Part shown: positions 33,710 to 42,409 of the stretch, one piece after another
Numbering within the stretch: position 1 is the first letter of the stretch
Layout: every line of letters starts with the position of its first letter
NCBI GenBank assembly: GCA_036745275.1
Contig: DAIOGK010000017.1
Location: 18,955-82,954, forward strand
Direction of reading: 5' to 3'
Length of the DNA stretch: 64,000 bases
Source of the DNA: JAIUNP01 sp020161975
Lineage (GTDB): Bacteria > Pseudomonadota > Alphaproteobacteria > Rhizobiales > Beijerinckiaceae
The notes under the pieces: generated by a model
Database searches by the model: none
Told to the model about the DNA's origin: nothing
What the model saw: only the letters and a program-made list of their open reading frames with translations
Translations under genes and position numbers: made by a program

Positions 33710-34702
33710 ATGACAGAACTCATCGTCACCGAAGACAAGATCATCGAACGCGTGCTGGCCATGGAACTGATCCGAGTGACGGAACGCGCTGCGGTCGCTT
33801 CGGCCAAGCTGCGCGGTCGCGGTGACGAGAAGGCGGCGGATCAGGCGGCGGTGGACGCCATGCGCCGCGAACTCAACCGCCTGCCGATCGATGGCGAGGT
33901 GGTGATCGGCGAAGGCGAGCGCGACGAAGCGCCGATGCTCTTCATCGGCGAAAAGCTGGGCACCAAGAAGGGCCCGAAGGTCGATATCGCCGTCGATCCC
34001 CTGGAAGGCACGACACTCTGCGCCAAGGACATGCCGGGCTCCATCGCTGTGATGGCCATGGCCCAGGCCGGCACCTTGCTCTACGCGCCGGACGTTTACA
34101 TGGACAAGATCGCGATTGGCCCTGGTTATTCCAAGGGCATCATCGATCTCGATGCCACGCCGGAAGACAACATCATGGCCATCGCCAAGGCCAAGATGGT
34201 CAAGCCCGCCGAAGTGACTGCGCTGGTGATGGACCGCCCGCGCCATGCCGACCTCATCGCCAAGCTGCGCAAGATCGGCTGCTCGATCCGCCTCATCACG
34301 GACGGCGACGTCGTGGGTGTCATCCAGTGCGCGGAATATCACAAGACCGGCGTGGACATTTATCTGGGCATCGGCGGTGCGCCCGAAGGCGTGCTCGCGG
34401 CGGGCGCGCTGCGCTGCGTCGGCGGCCAGATGCAGGGCCGGCTGATCCTCGATACGCCCGAGAAGGTGGCGCGCGCCGCCAAGATGGGCGTGAAAATCCC
34501 GAACAAGAAATATGACCTGTCGGAACTCGCCTCGGGCGATACGGTGGTTGCCGCCACCGGCGTCACCGATGGTGCGCTGCTTCAGGGCGTCAAGTTCCGT
34601 GGCGACATCATCGAGACGGAAACGATCATCTACCGTTCGCTGACCGGCACGGTCCGCCGCATCCACGGCGAGCATCGCGAACTGTCGAAATTCCACATCT
34701 GA
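33710..34702 (+). CDS. glpX: Class II fructose-1,6-bisphosphatase
   Basis: 330 residues. Lithium-sensitive phosphatase fold with GEVVIGEGERDEAPMLF (metal ligands), VDIAVDPLEGTTLCAK (the DPLEGT metal-binding motif) and later YLGIGGAPEGVLAAGALRC. It removes the 1-phosphate from fructose 1,6-bisphosphate in gluconeogenesis. Related Hyphomicrobiales carry hom, glpX and recJ close together; here a 4.3-kb block separates hom and glpX. The TGA overlaps the ATG of the next gene (TGATG at 34700-34704). Confidence 0.95.
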   Translation: MTELIVTEDKIIERVLAMELIRVTERAAVASAKLRGRGDEKAADQAAVDAMRRELNRLPIDGEVVIGEGERDEAPMLFIGEKLGTKKGPKVDIAVDPLEGTTLCAKDMPGSIAVMAMAQAGTLLYAPDVYMDKIAIGPGYSKGIIDLDATPEDNIMAIAKAKMVKPAEVTALVMDRPRHADLIAKLRKIGCSIRLITDGDVVGVIQCAEYHKTGVDIYLGIGGAPEGVLAAGALRCVGGQMQGRLILDTPEKVARAAKMGVKIPNKKYDLSELASGDTVVAATGVTDGALLQGVKFRGDIIETETIIYRSLTGTVRRIHGEHRELSKFHI

Positions 34703-35124
34703 TGCGGGCCCGGGGAGCCTTCGTGGTTCTCTGTACCCTGACGGGGGCGGCATTGGCCGATTCCCCGTCCATTCCGCGCTGGGACCCTCCGGCTGCGGCC
34801 CGTTGCGATGATTTCGACCACCCGGACCGGGTGGTCGAGGCGATCGGTGCCACAAAATCCTGTCGCGCGGCGACGGAGATCTACTTCCGCTGCGAAGCCC
34901 GTTGGGACAACAACCCCGACATGGAGCAGATTGCAGTCAGTCGCTGCGAGGATGATTTCCAGCCGCGCATCAGCGCCGCGCGTTACGAACGCTACGAAAT
35001 CCTGCGGGATGAGGCTTGCGTCGAGCGCTATCAGGCCAAAGACATGCGCATCCTGTGGTCCGCCGTCCGCGCCTGCCGAGTGCGCCTCGCCCGCGATTGG
35101 GCGAAACGGTATGCAAAACCGTGA
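34702..35124 (+). CDS. Small secreted cysteine-containing protein of unknown function
   Basis: 140 residues with a signal peptide (MRARGAFVVLCTLTGAALADS, cleavage after ALA). The mature part has five or six cysteines spaced along it (CDDF, SCRAA, FRCEA, SRCEDD, EACVER, RACRVR), suggesting disulfides in the periplasm. Its ATG overlaps the glpX stop by one base, so it should be translated with glpX. Its stop abuts the stop of the convergent MBL gene. No family recognised. Confidence 0.6.
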   Translation: MRARGAFVVLCTLTGAALADSPSIPRWDPPAAARCDDFDHPDRVVEAIGATKSCRAATEIYFRCEARWDNNPDMEQIAVSRCEDDFQPRISAARYERYEILRDEACVERYQAKDMRILWSAVRACRVRLARDWAKRYAKP

Positions 35125-35778
35125 TCAGCCCCTGACGAAGGGGTTCGATGCCTTTTCCTCTCCCACCGTGGTCGCAGGGCCATGGCCGGGAAGGCAGATC
35201 GTCTCGTCGGGCAGTTTATAGAGCTTGTCCTTGATACCCTTCATGAGGGCATCGTGGTCACAACCGGGCAGATCCGTGCGGCCCACCGAGCCCTGAAAGA
35301 TGACATCGCCGACAAAAGCAATTGGCGCCTGACGGCAAACCAGCACCACGGACCCAGGCGAATGCCCAGGAATGAACAGCACATCGAAAGTGAGGTCGCC
35401 GACGGTGACCGTATCGCCTTCCTCAAGATAGCGGTCGGACCATGCGTCCTGCATTCCGTCGATACTATACATCTTGCCCTGCTGGGCGATCCGCTCCAGC
35501 AGCGGCTTGTCGGCGATATGCGGCCCCTCGACCGGCAGTTTCAGCGCGGCCACAAGCTCGGCGACACCACCGGCATGGTCGAGATGGCCATGGGTCAGGA
35601 TGATCTTCTCCACATCCACGCCGAATTTCTTCACCGCCTCCAGAATGGCCGGAACGTCGCCGCCCGGGTCAATGATCGCAGCCTTGTTCGTCGCCGTGCA
35701 TTTCAGGATGGCGCAATTCTGCTGAAAGGGCGTGACAGGGACGATCCCGATCTGGAGCGGCGGCTGGGGAGCGGACAT
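35125..35778 (-). CDS. Metallo-beta-lactamase-fold hydrolase, glyoxalase-II-like
   Basis: 217 residues. The metal motif is ILTHGHLDHAGG (HxHxDH) near 70-80, further ligands being in FIPGHSPGS and the terminal GHGP. The PFQQNCAIL start and lack of the glyoxalase II C-terminal domain match the short YcbL-type group, which hydrolyse thioesters such as S-lactoylglutathione. Start at 35778 chosen by family alignment. Divergent from recJ (107 bases) and convergent with the small secreted protein. Confidence 0.87.
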   Translation of the reverse strand: MSAPQPPLQIGIVPVTPFQQNCAILKCTATNKAAIIDPGGDVPAILEAVKKFGVDVEKIILTHGHLDHAGGVAELVAALKLPVEGPHIADKPLLERIAQQGKMYSIDGMQDAWSDRYLEEGDTVTVGDLTFDVLFIPGHSPGSVVLVCRQAPIAFVGDVIFQGSVGRTDLPGCDHDALMKGIKDKLYKLPDETICLPGHGPATTVGEEKASNPFVRG

Positions 35779-35885
35779 GAAACCTCTCGACGAAATCAGA
35801 ACATTGCGGATGATAGGCCGGATACGCGGGTTAGGGCGCAGTGTCGAGCCTATCACGACGCGCGTCCTCATCTCATAATACCCCG

Positions 35886-37673
35886 ATGTCCGAATCGTTC
35901 CGCCCATTTCTCGATGTCGCAAATTCGTTTCAGGGCCGCCGATGGGCCGCACGGCTTGATGAGGCTGGCCAGCGCGAGGCGCTGATCATGGTTCAGGCCC
36001 ACGGCCTCGGTGACGTTCTGGCCCGTGTGCTGGCCGGGCGCGGCATTGCCGCCAGCGAGGCCGCGCGCTTTCTCGCGCCGCGCCTGCGGGATGCCATGCC
36101 TGATCCCGATACCTTGCAAGATATGCCCCGTGCCGCCGAGCGGCTGGCCGATGCGGTCCGTGCCCGCGAGAATGTCGCGATTTTTGGCGATTATGACGTG
36201 GATGGCGCCTGTTCCTCGGTGCTGCTCGCGACATGGCTCGAAGCCGGGGGCGCGAGAACGCGCATCCATATCCCGGACCGGATTTTTGAAGGCTACGGCC
36301 CCAACATCGATGCCATCCGCGCGTTGCGCGAAGGCGGGGCGAGCCTGCTGGTCTGCGTCGATTGTGGCACGGCGAGCCACGAGCCGCTGGCCGAGGCGCG
36401 CCGCCTTGGCATGGATGTGATCGTGCTTGATCATCATCAGGCGCCCGAAACCTTGCCCGAAGTGACGGCTCTGGTGAACCCCAACCGGCAGGATGATCTG
36501 TCCGGCCTTGGCAGCCTTTGCGCGGCGGGCGTCACCTTCATGGCGGCGGTGGCGGCCAATCGTCTGTTGCGCCGCGAAGGCAGGGGCGAGGTCGATCTTG
36601 TCGCGATGCTCGATCTGGTGGCGCTGGCCACCGTGGCCGATGTCGTGCCGTTGCAGGGGCTCAACCGCGCGTTTGTGGCGCAGGGGCTGAAGGTGATGCG
36701 CGAGCGTGGGCGGCCGGGATTGGCCGCGCTGTTCGATATCGCGCGGCTCGACCGCCCGCCGGAAGCCTGGCACCTCGGCTTTCTCGTCGGCCCGCGCATC
36801 AATGCCGGCGGGCGCATCGGCGATGCTGCCATGGGTGCCCGGCTCCTGAAAACACAAGACGAAACCGAGGCTCGCGCGCTCGCGCAGCGGCTCGATGAAT
36901 TGAACCGCGAGCGGCAGGCCGTGGAACAGGGTATGCTGGCCGAAGCGGAAGCCCAGGCGCTGGCATTGGTCGGGCTGGCGGAAGATCAGGGCGCGGTACT
37001 CGTCACGGCTGATGCAGGGTTTCACCCCGGCGTCGTCGGACTTGTCGCCGCACGGCTGAAAGAGCGGTTCCAGCGCCCGGCCTTCGCCATCGCGATTCAG
37101 GAAAACGGGCTGGCGACCGGCTCCGGTCGCTCCATTCCTGGCGTTGATCTTGGCAAGGCGGTGCGGACGGCTGTTGAGAACGGCTTGCTCGTCAAGGGCG
37201 GCGGCCACGCCATGGCTGCGGGAATTACGGTGCGCACCGGCGAAATCGAGGCATTCCGCACCTACCTTGAGGAGTCCATGGGCGCTGCGGTCGCGGCGGC
37301 GCGGGCGGGCGCGGCGCTGAAGATCGATGCCGCAATGACGCCGGCCTCCGCGACTCTCGATCTCATGAGTGAAATCGAATCAGCAGGGCCATTCGGGCAG
37401 GGGAATCCCGAACCGGTCTTCGCATTTCCGGCCGTGCGCATTGTCGAAGCGTTTGAGGTGGGGCAGGGGCATCTGAAACTGCGGCTCATGGGCGGTGATG
37501 GCGCCCGGCTCGGCGGGGTCGCCTTTCGTGCTGTCGGCCAGCCGTTGGGCCAGGCCTTGCTGAAGGCGAAAGGGGAAAAGGTCCATATCTGCGGGCATCT
37601 GGCCGTGGATCGCTGGGGCGGGCGTGAAAACCTCGAACTCCGCATCAGCGACGCCGCGCCGGCTCGGGGGTGA
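35886..37673 (+). CDS. recJ: Single-strand-specific 5'-3' exonuclease RecJ
   Basis: 595 residues of the DHH family. Motifs: AIFGDYDVDGACSSVLL (motif I), VCVDCGT, VLDHHQAP (the DHH motif), NPNRQD and the TVADVVPLQGLN region; DHHA1 motif GGGHAMAAGI lies near 435-445, followed by an OB-like C-terminal domain. It degrades single-stranded DNA in recombination, mismatch and base-excision repair. The start at 35886 has a weak ribosome-binding site. Confidence 0.95.
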   Translation: MSESFRPFLDVANSFQGRRWAARLDEAGQREALIMVQAHGLGDVLARVLAGRGIAASEAARFLAPRLRDAMPDPDTLQDMPRAAERLADAVRARENVAIFGDYDVDGACSSVLLATWLEAGGARTRIHIPDRIFEGYGPNIDAIRALREGGASLLVCVDCGTASHEPLAEARRLGMDVIVLDHHQAPETLPEVTALVNPNRQDDLSGLGSLCAAGVTFMAAVAANRLLRREGRGEVDLVAMLDLVALATVADVVPLQGLNRAFVAQGLKVMRERGRPGLAALFDIARLDRPPEAWHLGFLVGPRINAGGRIGDAAMGARLLKTQDETEARALAQRLDELNRERQAVEQGMLAEAEAQALALVGLAEDQGAVLVTADAGFHPGVVGLVAARLKERFQRPAFAIAIQENGLATGSGRSIPGVDLGKAVRTAVENGLLVKGGGHAMAAGITVRTGEIEAFRTYLEESMGAAVAAARAGAALKIDAAMTPASATLDLMSEIESAGPFGQGNPEPVFAFPAVRIVEAFEVGQGHLKLRLMGGDGARLGGVAFRAVGQPLGQALLKAKGEKVHICGHLAVDRWGGRENLELRISDAAPARG

Positions 37674-37767
37674 TTCACGCCGCCGGGGATTTGCAATCGG
37701 TACGGTGCCGAAAAATTTCCACCGAAGGCGCTTGCTCCCCGGCGCTTCACCGACTATGAGGGGCTTC

Positions 37768-37785
37768 CGCGAAGCCTGCTTCGCG
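37768..37785. repeat. 8-bp perfect inverted repeat directly before tRNA-Glu
   Basis: CGCGAAGC (37768-37775) and GCTTCGCG (37778-37785) flank a CT spacer and end two bases before the 5' end of the tRNA-Glu gene. In the precursor RNA it would form a tight hairpin in the 5' leader removed by RNase P. Confidence 0.5.
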
Positions 37786-37787
37786 CC

Positions 37788-37862
37788 GCGCTCTTCGTCT
37801 ATCGGTTAGGACAGCCGCCTTTCACGCAGCAGAGACGGGTTCGACTCCCGTAGAGCGCGCCA
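37788..37862 (+). tRNA. tRNA-Glu (anticodon TTC)
   Basis: 75 bases with encoded CCA. The acceptor stem GCGCTCT/AGAGCGC pairs perfectly with discriminator G. The D arm has a 3-bp stem (GTC/GAC); the T arm is ACGGG-TTCGACT-CCCGT. The anticodon loop CTTTCAC gives TTC. The anticodon stem GCCGC/GCAGC has a C-A mismatch at its middle pair, which is unusual for tRNA-Glu. The CCA end lies 3 bases before the stop of the convergent SDR gene. Confidence 0.92.
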
Positions 37863-37865
37863 CAC

Positions 37866-38627
37866 TCACACCCAGCCGCCATCCACCACGTATTGCTGGT
37901 TCGTGCAGGCACCTGATTCGTCCGAAGCAAAGAACAGCGTCGCCCGTGCGATGTCATCGGGCACGAGATGCCGCTTGAGGCACTGGCGTCGCATGAGTTC
38001 GGCTTCACCATCCGGCGTCAGCCACAGATCCTTCTGCCGCTGCGTCATGATCCAGCCCGGCGCAATCGCGTTGACCCGGATGTTGTATTGGCCGAAATCG
38101 CGGGCCAGCGAGCGCGTCAGCCCGAGAATGGCCGATTTTGCCGCCGTATAGGCTGCCATGCCGCCCTGGCCGATCATCCAGGACGTGGAGCCGAAATTGA
38201 TGATCGAGCCGCCGCCGCCCGCCATCATGTCGGGCAGAACGGCCTGGGCAGCGAAGAACTTGTGCTTGAGATTGACGGCAATGCGCTCGTCCCAATATTC
38301 CGGCGTCACGTCGAGCGTTGCATGGCGCTCGTCATGGGCGGCGTTGTTGATGAGCACGCCGACCGGCCCGAGTGCCGCGCGGATATTGCCGATGGCGCTG
38401 CGCAGGGCGGCGATATCGGTCAGGTCCGCGCGCTCGTAGTGGACGGTCGCGCCTTCAGCCTGGAGCGCCGCCGCCAGCGCGCGCGATTCGCTCTCCTTCA
38501 GGTCGATGAACCCGACGCGCGAACCCTGCGCGGTAAAGCGCCGGACAATGGCCTCGCCGATGCCGCTGCCACCGCCGGTGACCAGCACCACCTTGCCCTT
38601 GAGATCAGGATAAATCGCGCCACGCAT
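37866..38627 (-). CDS. Short-chain dehydrogenase/reductase
   Basis: 253 residues, classical SDR. Cofactor loop VTGGGSGIGEAI near 14-25, acidic residue at the end of beta 2 (FIDLKESE), which favours NAD, NNAAHDER near 85-92, catalytic Ser in FGSTSW and YTAAK near 155-159. The PGWI motif follows. Substrate unknown. GGAGGG before the ATG. It is followed 66 bases upstream by the TetR gene on the same strand, so TetR and SDR may be co-transcribed. Confidence 0.85.
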   Translation of the reverse strand: MRGAIYPDLKGKVVLVTGGGSGIGEAIVRRFTAQGSRVGFIDLKESESRALAAALQAEGATVHYERADLTDIAALRSAIGNIRAALGPVGVLINNAAHDERHATLDVTPEYWDERIAVNLKHKFFAAQAVLPDMMAGGGGSIINFGSTSWMIGQGGMAAYTAAKSAILGLTRSLARDFGQYNIRVNAIAPGWIMTQRQKDLWLTPDGEAELMRRQCLKRHLVPDDIARATLFFASDESGACTNQQYVVDGGWV

Positions 38628-38693
38628 GAATGCCCTCCAATGTTGGTCTGTCGTAACACGGAATGCCGGGCCTGCGTGCATCCCGTCCGAGAT

Positions 38694-39368
38694 TCAGTCG
38701 GTCATATCCGGAAGTTGCCGCACGACATAGCGCAGCACGACATCGACTACCTCGGCCCGGCGCAACACCAGTTCAGCCTTGTCGGCCATGTCGTGCTTGA
38801 AAACCTCCCGGATCGAATGCCGGTTCGAGACATTGTAGAAACCGAGTGCCGAAATGGTGAGATGGATGTGCAGCGGATCAAGCCCGGAGCGGAAATCGCC
38901 CGTTGCGACTCCTCGGTCATAGAGATCCCGCAACAGTTGAATTGCCGACAGGTTGACCTTGTTGAGAGCCTCAAGGCGGCGCAGATGGCGGCCTTGATGG
39001 ATATTCTCCACCATCACGAGGCGGACGAAATCGGAGTTCTGGGCGTGATAGTCGAAGGTGACTTCGACCAGACGCCGCAACGCATTGACGGGAGAAAGGG
39101 CCGCAAGGTCCAGCGCCAGCTCCGCTGAACGCATTCCGGCATAGGCTTCCTCAAGGACGGCGAGGTAGAGCCCTTCCTTGTCGCCAAAATAGTAGTAGAT
39201 CATGCGCTTGCTGGTGGCAGTGCGTGCGGCGATCTCGTCTACGCGCCCCCCGCTCAGCCCGTTCCGGGCAAATTCGTCGCGGGCGACGTCGAGAATATTG
39301 CGGCGCACCCCTTCCGGATCCTGTGTCCAAGTGTTCGCCTTGCGTCTCGAAACCCGGCGTTCGCCCAT
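38694..39368 (-). CDS. TetR-family transcriptional regulator
   Basis: 224 residues. The N-terminal helix-turn-helix (about 18-65) reads RRNILDVARDEFARNGLSGG...TSKRMIYYYFGDKEGLY, textbook TetR. The C-terminal ligand domain resembles TetR_C6-type proteins that respond to aromatic or organic acid compounds. It diverges from the AroE-like gene with 201 bases between, and precedes the SDR gene. The AroE-like gene and SDR gene are its likely targets (inference). Confidence 0.88.
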   Translation of the reverse strand: MGERRVSRRKANTWTQDPEGVRRNILDVARDEFARNGLSGGRVDEIAARTATSKRMIYYYFGDKEGLYLAVLEEAYAGMRSAELALDLAALSPVNALRRLVEVTFDYHAQNSDFVRLVMVENIHQGRHLRRLEALNKVNLSAIQLLRDLYDRGVATGDFRSGLDPLHIHLTISALGFYNVSNRHSIREVFKHDMADKAELVLRRAEVVDVVLRYVVRQLPDMTD

Positions 39369-39569
39369 TCACGCGCTCCCTTTACCTCTGAGTATCGCAA
39401 ATCACCGGCGGATGTCAGCATTCTCCCCACCGGAATTTTGCGGGTGCCCCCGACCCGTCACTCAAATTGTACCATAGAGTTAAGATTGCGACTGACAACA
39501 GCGTTTCGTTGGTGCATGAAACGGGGGAGGGCAGATGTCTAATCGGGGCGCGTCCCGCGAGGCAAGACG

Positions 39570-40415
39570 ATGAGCACACCGACGATTACCGGCAACACGG
39601 CGCTGATTGCGCATATCGGCTACCCGACCAGCACCTTCAAGGCGCCGATGATTTATAACCCGCACTTCCGGAAGTTCGGGATTGATGCGGTCGTGGTGCC
39701 GATGGGCGTGCCGGCGGATGCCTTCCATGCGGCGTTTCCGGTGATTACGGGCTTCACGAACTTTCACGGCGCCCTGATCACCATGCCGCACAAGGTCAGC
39801 GTGGTGGAAACACTCGATCGCGTATCAACGGCGGTGAAGATTGCCGGTGCGTGCAATGCTGTCCGCCGCGCGGCGGATGGCGCACTCGAAGGCGACCTCT
39901 TCGATGGTGAGGGCTTTGTGCGCGGTGTGCGCCGCAAGGGCTGTGTGCTGGAAGATGCGCAGGCGCTTGTGGTGGGCGCGGGCGGCGTCGGTTCGGCCAT
40001 CGCAGCATCGCTTGCCGGTGCGGGGCTGACCGGGCTGGCGCTGTACGATGTGAACACGTCGGCTGTGGAAGGGCTGGCGGGGCGCCTGCGGACGTTTTAC
40101 CCAAATCTGCGCGTCACCACCGGCAGCAAGGATCCCGCGGGGCAGGATCTTGTCGTCAACGCAACCCCTCTCGGCATGAACAAGGGCGACCCGATGCCGA
40201 TGGATGTGGACCGCATCGCACCGACCACCTTTGTGGGCGAGGTGGTGATGAAGCAGGAGATGACTGCGTTCCTCGACGCAGCGAAAGCGCGCGGCTGCCG
40301 GGTTCAGGTGGGCGTGGACATGCTGTTCGAGCAGATCCCGGCCTATCTTGAATTCTTCGGCTACCCGACGACCACGGCAGAAGAGCTGCGCACGACGGCG
40401 GAAATCAAATACTGA
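39570..40415 (+). CDS. AroE-like (shikimate dehydrogenase family) oxidoreductase with altered substrate site
   Basis: 281 residues with the two-domain AroE layout. Catalytic residues are kept: Lys75 in ITMPHK, Asn96 in GACNAV and Asp112 in GDLFDGEGF; NADP-loop VVGAGGVGSAIA at 135-146. But the two serines that hold the shikimate carboxylate (HSxS in AroE) are replaced: the segment reads GYPTSTFKAP, giving Phe23 and Ala25. The Asn of the NVTxP motif is Leu69, and the NT of GxNTD is Leu-Phe. A substrate other than shikimate is likely. GAGG precedes the ATG; divergent from TetR. Confidence 0.82.
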   Translation: MSTPTITGNTALIAHIGYPTSTFKAPMIYNPHFRKFGIDAVVVPMGVPADAFHAAFPVITGFTNFHGALITMPHKVSVVETLDRVSTAVKIAGACNAVRRAADGALEGDLFDGEGFVRGVRRKGCVLEDAQALVVGAGGVGSAIAASLAGAGLTGLALYDVNTSAVEGLAGRLRTFYPNLRVTTGSKDPAGQDLVVNATPLGMNKGDPMPMDVDRIAPTTFVGEVVMKQEMTAFLDAAKARGCRVQVGVDMLFEQIPAYLEFFGYPTTTAEELRTTAEIKY

Positions 40416-40731
40416 AATCGTTGGCGGGCGGGATCGTCACCTCCAACCCGTCATAATCGTCGCTCCAGATGATCTGGCAGGCCAGACGTGTGCAATCCGT
40501 GACATTTGTCAATTCATCGAGCTTGTCTTCTTCATCCGCCGTGCGCGGATGAAGGTCGTCACGCCAGCGGGCAGCCACTTCAACGCGGCACTCGCCACAA
40601 CTGGCGGCACCGCCGCACTCCGACCCGATCTCCACACCATAGTCGCGGATGATCTCCATCAGCCGCCAACCCTCGGCGGCCTCCAGCTCATGCCGCTGCC
40701 CTTTGGCGTCGGTGACGGTGACTGTGCTCAT
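40405..40731 (-). CDS. 2Fe-2S ferredoxin, adrenodoxin type
   Basis: 108 residues. Cluster ligands are in the CGGAASCGEC loop (Cys39, 45, 48 by count) and CTRLACQI near the C-terminus, matching the vertebrate/bacterial adrenodoxin-like class. It carries single electrons, for instance to P450s or Fe-S assembly. Its 3' end overlaps that of the AroE-like gene on the opposite strand by 11 bases. It is downstream of the fumarase gene on the same strand, but a hairpin lies between. Confidence 0.92.
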   Translation of the reverse strand: MSTVTVTDAKGQRHELEAAEGWRLMEIIRDYGVEIGSECGGAASCGECRVEVAARWRDDLHPRTADEEDKLDELTNVTDCTRLACQIIWSDDYDGLEVTIPPANDFSI

Positions 40732-40744
40732 CTGACAAATCCGA

Positions 40745-40783
40745 AAAATGGAATATGTCCGTTCACCACGCGCGAACGGACAT
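40745..40783 (-). terminator. Hairpin terminator after the fumarase gene (minus strand)
   Basis: ATGTCCGTTC (40755-40764) and GAACGGACAT (40774-40783) form a perfect 10-bp stem with a 9-base loop. Read on the minus strand it is followed by ATTCCATTTTT, a delayed T-run. It lies 34 bases after the fumarase stop and 24 bases before the ferredoxin start. Confidence 0.65.
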
Positions 40784-40816
40784 TGCCTTGATCAGGATCA
40801 ATGGAGGGGCAGGGGG

Positions 40817-42313
40817 TTACCCGGCGCGGCGCCACATCATCGGGCCGAGGATATGCATGGATGCGCCGGTCGCATCCACCGCCACGGTCACGGGCATATC
40901 CTCGACCACGAATTCGTGAATCGCTTCCATGCCCAAATCGTCAAAGGCCAGAACCCTTGAGGACTTGATGGCCTTGGACACCAGATACGCCGCGCCGCCG
41001 ACCGCGATGAGGTAGGCCGCCTTGTGCTTCTTGATGGCCTCAATGGCTTCCGGCCCGCGTTCAGCCTTGCCGATCATCACAGCAAGCCCGGTCTTGTCCA
41101 GCATAAGATCAGTGAAACGGTCCATGCGGGTCGAGGTCGTGGGGCCGGCCGGGCCGACAGCCTCGTCGCGCACAGCATCCACCGGGCCGACGTAGTAGAT
41201 GGCACGGCCGTTGAAATCGACCGGCGGCTTTTCCCCCGCTGCGATCATCTTTGCCATGCGGGCATGGGCAGCATCGCGCCCGGTCAGCAAATGGCCGGAA
41301 ACCAGCAGCGTCTCGCCGGCTTTCCACGAAGCAACATCCTCACGCGTCATCGTGTCGAGATTGACGCGGCGAACATTGGCGCCGGAACCTTCCAGCACCA
41401 CTTTTGGCCAGAGGTCGATCGACGGCGGCGTCAGCTTCACCGGGCCGGAGCCGTCGAGCACGAAATGGGCATGACGATCCGCCGCGCATTGCGGCACAAG
41501 GCCGACGGGTTTGGATGCCGCATGGGTCGGATAGGTCAGGATTTTCACATCGAGAACGGTGGACAGCCCGCCAAGCCCCTGCGCGCCGATGCCCAGCGCA
41601 TTGACCTTTTCGTAAAGTTCGATGCGCAGCTCTTCGAGCTTTGAGGCGGGGCCGCGGGCCAGAAGTTCCGGCATGTCGATGGGGGCGAGCAGCGATTTTT
41701 TGGCCAGCAGCAGCGCCTTTTCCGGTGAGCCGCCAACGCCGAGGCCGAGCAGGCCGGGCGGACACCAGCCTGCTCCCATGGCTTCCACGGATTTCAGCAC
41801 CCATGAAACGATATCGTCGCTCGGTTCCAGCGCTGCAAACTTGGCCTTGTTTTCGGAGCCGCCGCCCTTGGCTGCGACATGAACATCGATCTTGTCACCA
41901 GCGACAATCTCCACCGTCAGCATGGCCGGCGTGTTGTCGCGCGTATTCTTGCGCTCAAAGATCGGGTCTGCGACGACCGAAGCGCGCAGCGGGTTTTCCT
42001 CGCGCTTCCAGGAGAGACGGACGGCTTCGTCCACAAGATCCTGCAAGGAGCGCTTTGTTTCGATGCGGGCGCCGACACCGACCTGCATGAAGACCTGCGC
42101 GGTGCCGGTATCCTGACACATCGGCCGCTTGCCGATGGCCGCCATGCGTGAGTTCACGAGAATCTGCGCCATTGCGTTTTTGGCCGCCGGGCTTTCCTCG
42201 CGCCCGTAGGCGGCGGCGAGGCTCTCGATATAGTCAGCCGGATGGTAGCAGGCAATGTACTGCAAGGCGTCGGCAAGGCTCTCGATCAGGTCCTGTTCGC
42301 GGATAATGGTCAC
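40817..42313 (-). CDS. Class I fumarate hydratase (iron-sulfur)
   Basis: 498 residues, the single-chain class I form with N-terminal alpha part and C-terminal beta part (starting near 330). Cluster ligands are visible in CQDTGTAQVF and in the central CPPG and CAADRHAHF segments. It interconverts fumarate and malate, or a related hydroxy acid. The start is GTG at 42313, with GGGAG eight bases upstream; no ATG fits. Encoded alone, 103 bases after the type I secretion adaptor gene ends upstream. Confidence 0.93.
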   Translation of the reverse strand: MTIIREQDLIESLADALQYIACYHPADYIESLAAAYGREESPAAKNAMAQILVNSRMAAIGKRPMCQDTGTAQVFMQVGVGARIETKRSLQDLVDEAVRLSWKREENPLRASVVADPIFERKNTRDNTPAMLTVEIVAGDKIDVHVAAKGGGSENKAKFAALEPSDDIVSWVLKSVEAMGAGWCPPGLLGLGVGGSPEKALLLAKKSLLAPIDMPELLARGPASKLEELRIELYEKVNALGIGAQGLGGLSTVLDVKILTYPTHAASKPVGLVPQCAADRHAHFVLDGSGPVKLTPPSIDLWPKVVLEGSGANVRRVNLDTMTREDVASWKAGETLLVSGHLLTGRDAAHARMAKMIAAGEKPPVDFNGRAIYYVGPVDAVRDEAVGPAGPTTSTRMDRFTDLMLDKTGLAVMIGKAERGPEAIEAIKKHKAAYLIAVGGAAYLVSKAIKSSRVLAFDDLGMEAIHEFVVEDMPVTVAVDATGASMHILGPMMWRRAG

Positions 42314-42409
42314 GTCTGTCTCCCGGGGCGAAAAGTCGCATTTCCTTAGCGCCTGATCGCGCACATGGGAACCATGCCGTTAGGATAGGGGCGATAGCGT
42401 CTGGCCATC

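Noticed and set aside
37788..37862. tRNA-Glu as the attachment site of an integrated element.
   Set aside because: No integrase follows and I could not find a direct repeat of the tRNA 3' end downstream by eye.
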